Assembly (NCBI GenBank): GCA_903872505.1
Contig: CAIQKV010000061.1
Coordinates: 1-37,525, forward strand
Direction of reading: 5' to 3'
Length of the DNA: 37,525 bases
Origin: an uncultured Opitutia bacterium
GTDB lineage: Bacteria; Verrucomicrobiota; Verrucomicrobiia; Opitutales; Opitutaceae
Position 1 is the stretch's first letter, and each line of letters begins with the position of its first letter. The notes below the pieces were generated by a model, which worked only from the letters and a program-made list of their open reading frames with translations, had not been told where the DNA came from and made no database searches. Below, one piece after another: positions 7,845-16,240 of this stretch. The position numbers and the translations under genes are program-made.

Positions 7845-10628
7845 ATGGCCGTAAAATCCAAAGCAAAGAAAGTCGCCGCCAAGGCGAAATCACCCGCGAA
7901 GAAATCCGCCGCCAAGGCCCACAAATACGTCTACCAGTGGGGTTCCGGCCGGGCCGACGGCAACGGGGGCATGAAGCCCCTCCTCGGCGGCAAGGGCGCC
8001 AACCTCGCCGAGATGACCCGCATCGGGCTCCCTGTGCCCCCGGGCTTCACCATCACCACCGAGGTCTGCACCTATTTTTACGCCCACAAGCGCACCTACC
8101 CCGCCGCCCTCCAGCTGCAAATGGAGGCCGGCATGGTGAACATGGAACGGATCATGGGCTACAAGTTCGGCGACGCGTCGGCCTTCCCCCTCCTCGTCTC
8201 CGTGCGCTCCGGCGCCCGCGACTCCATGCCGGGCATGATGGACACGATCCTCAACCTCGGCCTCAACGACCAGACCGTCCTCGCGCTCGCCGCGGCGACG
8301 AAGAACGAGCGCTTCGCCTGGGATTGCTACCGCCGCTTCATCCAGATGTACGGCGACGTCGTCCTCGGCGTGCAGAAAAAGGAGGGCGAGGACCACGAGC
8401 CGTTCGAGACCGTCATCGAGCAGTTCAAGCACGCAACTTACCACCGGAACATCGTCGACAGCGAACTCACCGCCGCCGACCAGCGGGAGCTGGTCAAGCG
8501 CTTCAAGGAGCTCGTCAAGGAGCGCACCGGCCACGTGTTCCCGAACGACCCGTGGGACCAGCTGCGCGGCGCCGCCGGGGCCGTCTTCGGCTCTTGGATG
8601 AACGACCGCGCCAAGGTCTATCGCGCGAAATACAACATTCCCACCGAGTGGGGCACCGCCGTCAACGTGCAGGCCATGGTCTACGGCAACACCGGCGACA
8701 CCTCCGGCTCCGGCGTGGCGTTCACCCGCAATCCCGCCAACGGCACCAACGAATTCTACGGTGAATTCCTGATCAACGCGCAGGGCGAGGACGTCGTCGC
8801 CGGCGTCCGCACGCCCGAGCCCGTCCTCCAGCTCAAGGAGCAGATGCCCAAGTCCTACGCCGAGCTGCTGAAGGTCCGCGCCACCCTCGAGAAGCACTTC
8901 AAGGACGTGCAGGACATCGAGTTCACCATCCAGGACGGCAAGCTGTTCATGCTCCAGACCCGCAACGGCAAGCGCACCGCCGCCGCCGCGCTCAAGTTCT
9001 CCATCGATATGGTGAAGGAGAAGCTCATCGACTGGCGCACTGCCATCCTCCGCAACCCGGCCGACCAGCTCGAGCAGCTCCTCGCCCCGATCTTCGACCT
9101 CGCCGCGGTGAAGTCGGCCAAGGTCATCGCCACCGGCCTCCCGGCCGGCCCCGGCGCCGCCACCGGCAAGATCTACTTCAACGCCGACCGCGCCGTCATC
9201 GCCGCGGAAAAGGGCGAGAAGGTCCTGCTCGTCCGCGTCGAGACCTCGCCCGAGGATCTCCGCGGCATGATCGCGGCCGAGGGCATCCTCACCGCGCGCG
9301 GCGGCGTCAGCTCGCACGCCGCCCTCGTCGCCCGCCAGATGGGCAAGGTCTGCGTCTGCGGCGCCGCCGCGCTCCACGTCGACTACGACAAGAAGACCGT
9401 CACCGTCTCCGGGCAGACTTTCGCCGAGGGCGACTTCCTCTCGATCGACGGCACCGCCGGCACCGTCTACGCCGGCCAGATCCCCACCGCGCCGTCCGAG
9501 ATCGTCGCCGGCCTCCTCAACGGCGACCAGGCCGCGCAGGCCACCGAGAAGTTCAAGAGCTTCACCCAGCTGATGAAATGGTGCGCCCAGGCCACCAAGC
9601 TCTCGGTCCGCACCAACGCCGACACGCCCGAGCAGGCCCGCAACGCCATCGCGTTCGGCGCCGTGGGCATCGGCCTCACCCGCACCGAGCACATGTTCTT
9701 CGAGGGGAACCGCATCGACGCCATGCGCGAGATGATCCTCGCCGACAACCAGGCCGACCGCGAGACGGCCCTCGCCAAGCTCCTGCCCTACCAGCGCGGC
9801 GACTTCTTCGGCATCTTCCAGGCGCTGCAGGGCTATCCCGCCACCATCCGCTTCCTCGACCCGCCGCTCCACGAGTTCCTCCCGAACACGCCGGAGTCGC
9901 AGGCCGACCTCGCGAAAAAGCTCGGCATCCCGGTCGCGAAGATCGAGCAGCGCGTGCACGAGCTCCACGAGTTCAACCCGATGCTCGGCTTCCGCGGCTG
10001 CCGCCTCGGCATCCGCTACCCCGAGATCACCGCCATGCAGGCGCGCGCCGTGCTCGAGGCCGCCGCCGACGCCACCAAGGCCGGCTTCAAGGCCAAGCCC
10101 GAGATCATGATCCCGCTCGTCGGCTTCAAGAAGGAGCTCGATCTCCAGGTCGCGCTCGTCCACGAGGTCGCCGCCCAGGTCCAGGCCGAGAAGAAGGTGA
10201 AGATCAGCTACACCGTCGGCACCATGATCGAGATCCCGCGCGGCGCGCTCACCGCCGACGAGATCGCGCAGACCGCCGAGTTCTTCAGCTTCGGCACGAA
10301 CGACCTCACGCAGACCTGCCTCGGCATGTCGCGCGACGACTCGGGCAGCTTCCTCGGCGCCTACCAGGAGTCCGAGATCATGAAGAAGAACCCGTTCGCC
10401 TCGATCGACCAGACCGGCGTCGGCCAGCTCATGCGGATCGCGATCGAGAAGGGCCGGTCGACGCGGCCCAACATCAAGCTCGGCATCTGCGGCGAGCACG
10501 GCGGCGACCCGGACTCGGTGAAATTCTGCCACAAGCTCGGGCTCAACTACGTCTCCTGCTCGCCCTACCGCGTGCCGGTTGCTCGTTTGGCGGCCGCCCA
10601 GGCCGCCGTCGCCGACCTCAAGAAGTAA
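7845..10628 (+). CDS. ppdK: pyruvate, phosphate dikinase
   Basis: A 927-residue protein from the ATG at 7845. It interconverts pyruvate, ATP and phosphate with PEP, AMP and pyrophosphate. The order is the expected one: ATP-grasp domain ([26 protein letters not shown]), the swivelling phosphohistidine domain with [16 protein letters not shown] (His at residue 491), then the PEP/pyruvate TIM barrel with [10 protein letters not shown] and the C-terminal [10 protein letters not shown] carrying the catalytic Cys (residue 882). The residue two before the His is Ser where many members have Thr. The first ~27 residues form an unusual tail of Lys, Ala and Pro ([20 protein letters not shown]) that precedes the normal start of the family. 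A frame extending upstream to 7758 has no support. Confidence 0.97.
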   Translation: MAVKSKAKKVAAKAKSPAKKSAAKAHKYVYQWGSGRADGNGGMKPLLGGKGANLAEMTRIGLPVPPGFTITTEVCTYFYAHKRTYPAALQLQMEAGMVNMERIMGYKFGDASAFPLLVSVRSGARDSMPGMMDTILNLGLNDQTVLALAAATKNERFAWDCYRRFIQMYGDVVLGVQKKEGEDHEPFETVIEQFKHATYHRNIVDSELTAADQRELVKRFKELVKERTGHVFPNDPWDQLRGAAGAVFGSWMNDRAKVYRAKYNIPTEWGTAVNVQAMVYGNTGDTSGSGVAFTRNPANGTNEFYGEFLINAQGEDVVAGVRTPEPVLQLKEQMPKSYAELLKVRATLEKHFKDVQDIEFTIQDGKLFMLQTRNGKRTAAAALKFSIDMVKEKLIDWRTAILRNPADQLEQLLAPIFDLAAVKSAKVIATGLPAGPGAATGKIYFNADRAVIAAEKGEKVLLVRVETSPEDLRGMIAAEGILTARGGVSSHAALVARQMGKVCVCGAAALHVDYDKKTVTVSGQTFAEGDFLSIDGTAGTVYAGQIPTAPSEIVAGLLNGDQAAQATEKFKSFTQLMKWCAQATKLSVRTNADTPEQARNAIAFGAVGIGLTRTEHMFFEGNRIDAMREMILADNQADRETALAKLLPYQRGDFFGIFQALQGYPATIRFLDPPLHEFLPNTPESQADLAKKLGIPVAKIEQRVHELHEFNPMLGFRGCRLGIRYPEITAMQARAVLEAAADATKAGFKAKPEIMIPLVGFKKELDLQVALVHEVAAQVQAEKKVKISYTVGTMIEIPRGALTADEIAQTAEFFSFGTNDLTQTCLGMSRDDSGSFLGAYQESEIMKKNPFASIDQTGVGQLMRIAIEKGRSTRPNIKLGICGEHGGDPDSVKFCHKLGLNYVSCSPYRVPVARLAAAQAAVADLKK

Positions 10629-10666
10629 CCCAGCGGGCGCCGGCTGGCTGCGCCCTTCCCTCTCCG

Positions 10667-10700
10667 CCCCGCGCCCACCCCGGCGCGGGGCTTTTCTTTT
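10667..10700 (+). terminator. intrinsic terminator after ppdK
   Basis: A perfect 9-bp stem (CCCCGCGCC / GGCGCGGGG) with a 6-nt C-rich loop, followed by CTTTTCTTTT. It lies about 40 nt after the ppdK stop. Confidence 0.88.
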
Positions 10701-10735
10701 CCGCCAGCCCAAATTGCCCAGCAAGGAAAGGCATA

Positions 10736-10756
10736 GTGCAACTTATTGAGTTACAC
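10736..10756. promoter_or_regulatory. imperfect palindrome, possible operator
   Basis: GTGCAACT-tattg-AGTTACAC: 8-nt arms with one mismatch and a 5-nt spacer. It lies between the ppdK terminator and the PhyH gene at 10893. It has no T tract and lies beyond the terminator, so it is better read as a protein-binding site than as a second terminator. No regulator can be assigned. Confidence 0.35.
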
Positions 10757-10793
10757 TGGGCGGGCACTCCGCCCCGTGTGCGCGGAGAACGCC

Positions 10794-10814
10794 ATGTCAC
10801 CTAATAAGTGACAT
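10794..10814. promoter_or_regulatory. perfect palindrome, possible operator
   Basis: ATGTCAC-ctaataa-GTGACAT: perfect 7-nt arms around a 7-nt AT-rich spacer, 79 nt before the PhyH start. Like the palindrome at 10736 it has an AT-rich centre and GTG/CAC-type arms. Two such sites within 80 nt suggest control of the dioxygenase gene. Confidence 0.4.
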
Positions 10815-10892
10815 TGCCGGGGACGCCCCTGACACCCGAAATCCGGCTCGCCTCGCGGCGGTGGCTTCCCATATTCCCCGCGTCCCCACCCC

Positions 10893-11810
10893 ATGCCGGT
10901 CACGTTCCCGCTCACTTCCCTTGGTCACGAACTCGACACCTCGCCCGAGGCTTTCGGCTTCATCCGGAGCTCCGCCGACTGCGTCGACCAGCCCGCGGAA
11001 CTCGCGCGCCGCCTCGCCGCCGACGGCTACCTCTACATCCCCGGCTTCCTCGACCCCGCGCTGATCCTCGCCGCCCGCGCCGCCGTCACTGACCGCCTCG
11101 CCGCCGAGGGTTCGCTCGATCCCGCCTGCCCGTCGATCGACGCCATCGCCAAGCCCGGCTTGAAATTCTCCTTCCGCGGCGACCTCGCCCTCCGCAACCC
11201 CGCCGTCGCACGCGTGGTCTACGGGCCGGAAGTGCTCGGCTTCTACCAGAAACTCTTCGGCGAGCCCGTGCGGCACTTCGACTACACCTGGTTTCGCGCC
11301 GTGAGCCGCGGCCTGGGCACTACGCCCCACTGCGACCTGGTCTACATGGGCCGCGGCACCCACCAGCTGCTCACCTGCTGGATTCCCTACGGCAACGTCC
11401 CGCTTGAGATGGGCGGCGTCATGCTGCTCGAGGACTCGCACAAGAAATCCGACCGCCTGAAAAACTACCTTGAGGTCGATGTGGATGCCTACTGCGAAAA
11501 CCGCCCGAAGCAGGTCGAGAAGGTCGTCACGCAGCTCGGCTGGAGCCATCCGGGCTTTCTCAGCAAGAACCCCGCCTCCCTTCGCGCCAAGCTCGGCGGC
11601 CGCTGGCTCACCGCGCCCGAGTACAAGATCGGCGACTTTGTCACCTTCGGCATGACGCTCGTGCACGGCAGCCCCGACAACCAGACCGACCGCATCCGCC
11701 TTTCGTCCGACACCCGCTACCAGCGCGCCAGCCAGCCGGTGGACGTGCGCTGGGTCGGCGAAAACCCGCCCGCCAACACGCGCGCCGGCAAGCGCGGCCG
11801 CGTCTGCTGA
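10893..11810 (+). CDS. phytanoyl-CoA dioxygenase (PhyH) family protein
   Basis: A 305-residue Fe(II)/2-oxoglutarate-dependent oxygenase. The facial triad is visible: H146 and D148 (TTPHCDLV) and H258 (TLVHGSPDN). Arg 267 or 269 (DRIRLSSD) probably binds the 2-oxoglutarate carboxylate. The N-terminal helix-strand LAADGYLYIPGFLDP is typical of the family. Members hydroxylate diverse small molecules, so the substrate is unknown. The gene has its own upstream region with two palindromes. A second, only distantly similar PhyH gene lies at 26586. Confidence 0.9.
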   Translation: MPVTFPLTSLGHELDTSPEAFGFIRSSADCVDQPAELARRLAADGYLYIPGFLDPALILAARAAVTDRLAAEGSLDPACPSIDAIAKPGLKFSFRGDLALRNPAVARVVYGPEVLGFYQKLFGEPVRHFDYTWFRAVSRGLGTTPHCDLVYMGRGTHQLLTCWIPYGNVPLEMGGVMLLEDSHKKSDRLKNYLEVDVDAYCENRPKQVEKVVTQLGWSHPGFLSKNPASLRAKLGGRWLTAPEYKIGDFVTFGMTLVHGSPDNQTDRIRLSSDTRYQRASQPVDVRWVGENPPANTRAGKRGRVC

Positions 11811-11935
11811 GCGGATCGCGGCAGGGCCGTTCGCCCCCGGCGACCCGGGCCATAAACTACGTAGTCACCTCTGGCTTCCGGCTTGCCGTGCAAATCGCGG
11901 CGCGGATACCCTCCGGCATCGCAGTTGCTTACCCC

Positions 11936-12319
11936 ATGAAAACCTTCCGCCTTCTCCTCGCGGCCTTTGTCGCCGCTGCTGTTCTCACCGTCGCGGCCCG
12001 CGCCGCCGACCTTTCCGGCGATTGGAAATGGACCTCCCCGACCACCAAGGGTCCCGTGCAGATGAGCGCCACCCTTCTTCACAAGGACGGCAGCCTCACC
12101 GGCACTGTCACGGGCCGTCAGGGTCCCGCCGAGATTGCCCAGGCCACGATCAAGGGCGGCGTGGTCAAGTTCACCGTCGTCCGCGGGGTCTCCCCGAATA
12201 CGGTGACCTTCGTGTACTCCGGCACGATCGACGGCGACACGATCACCGGCACGATCGAACGCACCATCGAGGGCGGCAAACCCTTCAAGTCCGAGTGGAA
12301 GGCCTCCCGCGTCAAGTAG
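11936..12319 (+). CDS. small exported beta-rich protein
   Basis: A 127-residue protein from the ATG at 11936. The N-terminus (MKTFRLLLAAF, hydrophobic, ending AARAAD) is a signal peptide of about 23 residues. The rest alternates strands and tight turns (DLSGDWKWTSP, DGSLTGTVTG, GTIDGDTITGTIER) and ends in a strand with EWKASRVK. This layout is common in small periplasmic proteins of Planctomycetes and Verrucomicrobia that look like half-lipocalins. Its function is unknown. A strong terminator follows, so it is likely monocistronic. Confidence 0.82.
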   Translation: MKTFRLLLAAFVAAAVLTVAARAADLSGDWKWTSPTTKGPVQMSATLLHKDGSLTGTVTGRQGPAEIAQATIKGGVVKFTVVRGVSPNTVTFVYSGTIDGDTITGTIERTIEGGKPFKSEWKASRVK

Positions 12320-12350
12320 CGCGGGCTGTTCGCATCGGCGGCATGTACGA

Positions 12351-12377
12351 GGGCGCCACCCCGGCGCCCTTTTTTTG
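12351..12377 (+). terminator. intrinsic terminator
   Basis: GGGCGCC / GGCGCCC stem of 7 bp with the 5-nt loop ACCCC, followed by eight T. The same stem is reused in the terminator at 12992. Confidence 0.9.
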
Positions 12378-12537
12378 CGCCCGGCCCGAGCGTGCGATTG
12401 GCGGCGAATAATCCAGCACCTGGCACGTCCTGCTTTTCGCCTCTCAGTTGCGCCTCGCGGCGTTGACTCATCCCGGCCGGATTTGCACCGTGCGGAGACG
12501 CTTCGTTCCGCCACTCCCACAACCCCAAGGATTCGTC

Positions 12538-12963
12538 ATGAAAAACTCCAAGTGCTGGCTCGCCGTCCTCATCGCGGGCCTCGTCGCCAGCGGGCTCGAC
12601 TGCATCGTGCAGGGCCAGCTGATCAACAACGCCTATTACGCCAAGATGGAATCGTTCAAGCACGACACCGCCATGGGCTGGTACATCTTCGGAGACTTCA
12701 TCGCGGTCGCCGTGTTCGCGTGGGTCTACGGCAAGGTGGCCTCGGTCTTCGGCGAGGGCCTCAAGGGCGGCGCCTGCGCCGGCTTTACCCTCGGGGTGTT
12801 CGCCACCTTTCCGGCCTACCACTTCGTCTGCATGACGACCAAGGGCTATCCCTACGCCCTCGCGTGGATCAACACGGGCTACGGCATCGTGTGGTACATG
12901 GTGATCGGGGCGATCGTCGGCGCGATCATGAAGAAGCCGGCCGCTGCCGCGCCCGCGGCCTGA
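12538..12963 (+). CDS. four-helix membrane protein, unknown function
   Basis: A 141-residue protein from the ATG at 12538. Four hydrophobic segments are visible at about residues 6-24, 47-66, 78-97 and 112-134, separated by short polar loops. One loop holds YYAKMESFKHDTAMGW. The C-terminus is KKPAAAAPAA. The size and helix number resemble small DUF1761-like membrane proteins, but I see no decisive motif. It is flanked by terminators on both sides, so it is expressed alone. Confidence 0.78.
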   Translation: MKNSKCWLAVLIAGLVASGLDCIVQGQLINNAYYAKMESFKHDTAMGWYIFGDFIAVAVFAWVYGKVASVFGEGLKGGACAGFTLGVFATFPAYHFVCMTTKGYPYALAWINTGYGIVWYMVIGAIVGAIMKKPAAAAPAA

Positions 12964-12991
12964 CCCCACCCTGCGCCGTCCCTCACCCCCA

Positions 12992-13017
12992 GGGCGCCCT
13001 CCGGCGCCCTTTTTTTT
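12992..13017 (+). terminator. intrinsic terminator
   Basis: GGGCGCC / GGCGCCC stem of 7 bp, 4-nt loop CTCC, then eight T. It starts 28 nt after the stop codon. The stem is identical to that at 12351. Confidence 0.9.
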
Positions 13018-13079
13018 GCCCCGTCGCGAACGACTCGTTGGCCGGCCCGTCTAACGGTGGCCCGGCCAAAGTCTCCGGC

Positions 13080-13202
13080 TCAGTTGTCGTCCCTTCTCAT
13101 CCGCGGCGGAGTCACATCCTTCTTGGCCTTGATGATGACGACAATCAGCACGGCCAGGCTGATGAGGATGCCGAACGCGGAAACGAAGAGTAAGAGGCGC
13201 AT
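13080..13202 (-). CDS. 40-residue single-pass membrane peptide
   Basis: A short frame beginning with ATG at 13202, with AAGGA 7-8 nt upstream, one of the better ribosome sites in the window. It encodes MRLLLFVSAFGILISLAVL followed by more hydrophobic residues, then the basic tail KAKKDVTPPRMRRDDN. The result is one membrane helix with a positively charged cytoplasmic end. It begins 24 nt after the stop of the SPFH gene on the same strand, so it is probably co-transcribed with it. It may associate with the SPFH protein in the membrane. Confidence 0.6.
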   Translation of the reverse strand: MRLLLFVSAFGILISLAVLIVVIIKAKKDVTPPRMRRDDN

Positions 13203-13226
13203 GGTGTTTTCCTTGGTTGAAGGGGA

Positions 13227-14873
13227 TTACTTGGCGGCGGGAGCCGGCGGGGTTGACTGCCGCAGGATCGTGCCGGCCAGGGCATCCAACGTCCCCGAGC
13301 CATTCGGCGTGGTGACCATCACCTGCGGGGTAATCTGAACCTTGCCATCGACGACCAGCCGGAGGAGCTCCAGTTGCGCGACCTGGTCGCGGCCGAGCGC
13401 CTCGACCAGCAGTCGGTAGGCTTTGGCCCGGCCTTCACCGATGATGACCTGCGATTCGGCCTCGCCCTTGGCGCGGGCAATCTGCGATTTCGCGTTCTCG
13501 CCCTCAATGCGGACCTTGTATTCGGCGGCGGCAAGATGGCGCTGCTGCTCGGCCTCCTCCTGGGCGCGGACGAACTGCGCGCGCGACACCTCGGCCTGCT
13601 TCTGCTGGTCGTAGAGTTTCTGCTGGTTCACGGCGACCTCGCGCTCGGTCTGGGTCATGATCAGTTTCTTGCCGGCGTCGCTGGCATCGAGGTGGATGTT
13701 GCCGACGTAGACGCCATCGCACGTCACCCGGTAGCGCGCGAGCTCGGCGGTGATGCGCTGCGTGGCGAGCGCCTCGATCTCGCTCCGGCGGTTGACGAAT
13801 TCGAGGGCGTTCATGGTCTCCGCCACATTGCGGAAGATGGCCCGGACGGCGGGGAGAATGACCCGCGCCTCGAGCACCTCGAGCTTCTCGTCCTCCTGCT
13901 CGTCCTGCACGACGCTGTCGGGGTTGCCGAGCAGTGCGACGAGATAGGGCGCGTTCTTCGCCTCGACGGCGCAGGCCACGCGGACATCAACCGGGAACGA
14001 AAAACCATCCTTGGAGCGCACGGAGACGGACCAGTCGTCGTTGCTCCCGCCGCCCGGGGCGATGCTTTTGCCGGCACGCGCAGCGTTCGTATTGCCGGTG
14101 CTGCCCATCTGGTAGGTGTAGGTGCGCTGCGTCGTCTTGACGATGATCGGCATGTACGCCCGCGTGTTGAGGTAATAGCCGCCGGGCGTAAGCGGCTCGG
14201 CCCAGACGCCGCGATGGTTGCGCGAGACCAGGGGTACGCCGTTCACCAAGTCGGCCGCGCCGTCGGCGCTCGTCCACGGCAGCCCGGAGTTGCTCTTGAT
14301 GACCGCAACCGTGCCCGCGTCGACCTGCAGGGCGGGAATGGTCGTCACCTCGTGCAAGGCGGTGTTATAACGATACGTGCCGGGAGTGAGGATGGTGGTC
14401 TGCGGACCGCGGCGGCCTCCCTTGGCGAGGAAGGTCACCGGATTGAGCATGTCCTGGGCGCTGTCCCATGCCGGGGCGAACATCTCATTATCCGGCAGCG
14501 GCAGACCGTCCCGGGCCGTCACGAAGCCCGCCTGCCCCGGCGGGACAATCACCACTTGGTCAACGCGGACCGAATAGGTGAAAGGATAGTAGCCGAAATG
14601 CCAGCCCGGCCCGAGAATCTCCGCCTGCGGGCCCATCTCGCCGTCCCGGGCGATGATCTGTCCCGTGGGCAGCGGTTTGCCGAAAAACTGCTTGTGGACG
14701 ATGCCGACCTGATTCTCGTCCACCACCACCGACGAGCCCACCACGAGGCCGAAGATGAAGAGGGAGAAGGCGAGAAACCAAAGCGCCGCACGTCCGGCGG
14801 CCGGCAGTACGACCACAAACGATGCGCCCAGCGCGATAATCGCGAGCACGGTGAAGAATATAATCAGGGTCAT
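13227..14873 (-). CDS. SPFH/band 7 domain membrane protein, flotillin-like
   Basis: A 548-residue protein. Two N-terminal hydrophobic helices (about 1-25 and 30-50) are followed by the SPFH domain, which is seen in GIVHKQFFGKPLP, SVRVDQVVIVPPGQAG and RSKDGFSFPVDVRV. A long charged coiled coil follows (about 410-490: QKQAEVSRAQFVRAQEEAEQ, ARAKGEAESQVIIGEGRAKA). It ends in a short hydrophobic segment and an Ala/Pro tail. SPFH proteins form large ring or cage assemblies that organise membrane domains and sometimes proteases. No NfeD or HflC partner is adjacent; the 40-residue membrane peptide downstream is the only companion. Confidence 0.9.
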   Translation of the reverse strand: MTLIIFFTVLAIIALGASFVVVLPAAGRAALWFLAFSLFIFGLVVGSSVVVDENQVGIVHKQFFGKPLPTGQIIARDGEMGPQAEILGPGWHFGYYPFTYSVRVDQVVIVPPGQAGFVTARDGLPLPDNEMFAPAWDSAQDMLNPVTFLAKGGRRGPQTTILTPGTYRYNTALHEVTTIPALQVDAGTVAVIKSNSGLPWTSADGAADLVNGVPLVSRNHRGVWAEPLTPGGYYLNTRAYMPIIVKTTQRTYTYQMGSTGNTNAARAGKSIAPGGGSNDDWSVSVRSKDGFSFPVDVRVACAVEAKNAPYLVALLGNPDSVVQDEQEDEKLEVLEARVILPAVRAIFRNVAETMNALEFVNRRSEIEALATQRITAELARYRVTCDGVYVGNIHLDASDAGKKLIMTQTEREVAVNQQKLYDQQKQAEVSRAQFVRAQEEAEQQRHLAAAEYKVRIEGENAKSQIARAKGEAESQVIIGEGRAKAYRLLVEALGRDQVAQLELLRLVVDGKVQITPQVMVTTPNGSGTLDALAGTILRQSTPPAPAAK

Positions 14874-15052
14874 GGGGACGAGGGGTTGGGGTTGCTTCGG
14901 CCGGACGCAAGCCGTTGGCTTCGAATCGAAACGCTAAGAGCCCTGGCCACTCCAGTCCAGCCCGGACCATGTCGGGTGGCGCGTTGTACTGTAACCCGAT
15001 TCCGGTTCCTCCGCCTGGATCTTTGCGGGCTTCGTGCCCTTCGAGATTAACC

Positions 15053-15991
15053 TCAGTTCGCCACCTGCGTTTTCCACCATGCGGCGGCCTCGGCCATGCC
15101 TTCCGCGTAGGTCCGCACCGGCGCGTAGCCGAGCTCGGTCTTCAGCCGTTCGCTCGGGCAGTGTCCGATGAACGCCACCGTGTCCGCCGGCACGACGGGC
15201 GCCGGCGGCGCCCCGGGAAACCAGGAGCGCATCTCGCCGATGAAGTCCCGCCAGGCGACCTCGCCGTCCACCACGTTGTACGTGCGGCCGATCGCCGCCG
15301 GCCGGTCGAGCGCGAGCCCGATGGCGTGCGTGACGTTGTCCACATGCGTCCACGGCATGAGGTCGGAACCGTCGCCCCGGATCGCCACCTGCCCCGCCCG
15401 CACCTTCGCGGGGACCTTGACCGCCCAGCTCGAGGTCGGGTGGACCCCGAGCACGGCGCCCAGCCGGAAGATCGTGGCCGGCAGCCCGCGCGCCATCTCC
15501 ACCTGCAGCACACGCTCGGCCTCCGCCTTGGCGGTCCCGTAGTGCGGCGACGCGGCGGGCGAGTGCGGGTAGGTTTTGCCCACCTCGCGCAAGGGTGCGT
15601 CCTCGGCAAACTCCGTGCGCCCGCTCTGAAAATCGTAGACCGACAGCGTCGAGATGTGGATGAACCGCCGGCAGCCCGCAGCCCGCGCCGCCGCGGCGAG
15701 CCCCGCGGTGCCGGTGGCGTTGACCCGCAGCGCCTCGGCCAGGTCCTGGCCGACCGTGGCGGCGGCGTGAAACACCAGTTCCCGGCCCGCGCACGCGCGC
15801 TGCGCCGTCGCGGCGGCGATGAAGTCGCCCTCCACCTGCGTGATCCGCGGCGACTCCAGCCCCGGGTGCGGACCCGCGCGCCGCACGAGGGCGCGGACGT
15901 CCGCGCCCTGCGCCGCCAGCCAGGCCGCGATGCGGCCGCCGACAAACCCGCTGCCACCGGTGACCAAGACGGGGACGCCCTGCAATTTCAT
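15053..15991 (-). CDS. NAD(P)-dependent epimerase/dehydratase-family reductase (extended SDR)
   Basis: A 312-residue protein from the ATG at 15991 (MKLQGVPVLVTGG). The Rossmann motif is TGGSGFVGGRIA. The catalytic pair is the Ser/Thr of HISTLSVY and YxxxK (HYGTAK). The pattern is close to the 3-beta-hydroxysteroid dehydrogenase-like branch of extended SDRs, which reduce or epimerise sugar, sterol or flavonoid-like substrates. The substrate is not assignable. It stands alone on the minus strand, divergent from korA. Confidence 0.88.
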   Translation of the reverse strand: MKLQGVPVLVTGGSGFVGGRIAAWLAAQGADVRALVRRAGPHPGLESPRITQVEGDFIAAATAQRACAGRELVFHAAATVGQDLAEALRVNATGTAGLAAAARAAGCRRFIHISTLSVYDFQSGRTEFAEDAPLREVGKTYPHSPAASPHYGTAKAEAERVLQVEMARGLPATIFRLGAVLGVHPTSSWAVKVPAKVRAGQVAIRGDGSDLMPWTHVDNVTHAIGLALDRPAAIGRTYNVVDGEVAWRDFIGEMRSWFPGAPPAPVVPADTVAFIGHCPSERLKTELGYAPVRTYAEGMAEAAAWWKTQVAN

Positions 15992-16240
15992 GCCGCCAGC
16001 GTCCGTTACCCGTCGCCCCGGCACAAGCCGGAGTTGGCGGGGCGGGGGAAGGCATCGGCCGCCAATTTTTCCACCTTTCGCGGCCTCCGTGGTGAATTCC
16101 CGGCCCGGGCCGGACCCGCGCTAATGCTGCGCCACCGGCCCGGGCGGCTTGGCTAATACCCACCCCGGGCCTTGCTTACGGCAGCCCGAAAAAACCGGTT
16201 TTCGTCCATCGCCGGGTTGACGCGCACTCACCCGGGGGGC

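Noticed and set aside
7890..10724. Very long open frame on the minus strand opposite ppdK
   Set aside because: It is the antisense of a well-supported gene. High GC suppresses stop codons in this frame, and the translation is low-complexity Glu/Gly/Leu/Asp-rich.
11811..11935. A terminator or gene between the PhyH gene and the small exported gene
   Set aside because: No stem followed by T residues and no supportable frame were found in this 125-nt gap.
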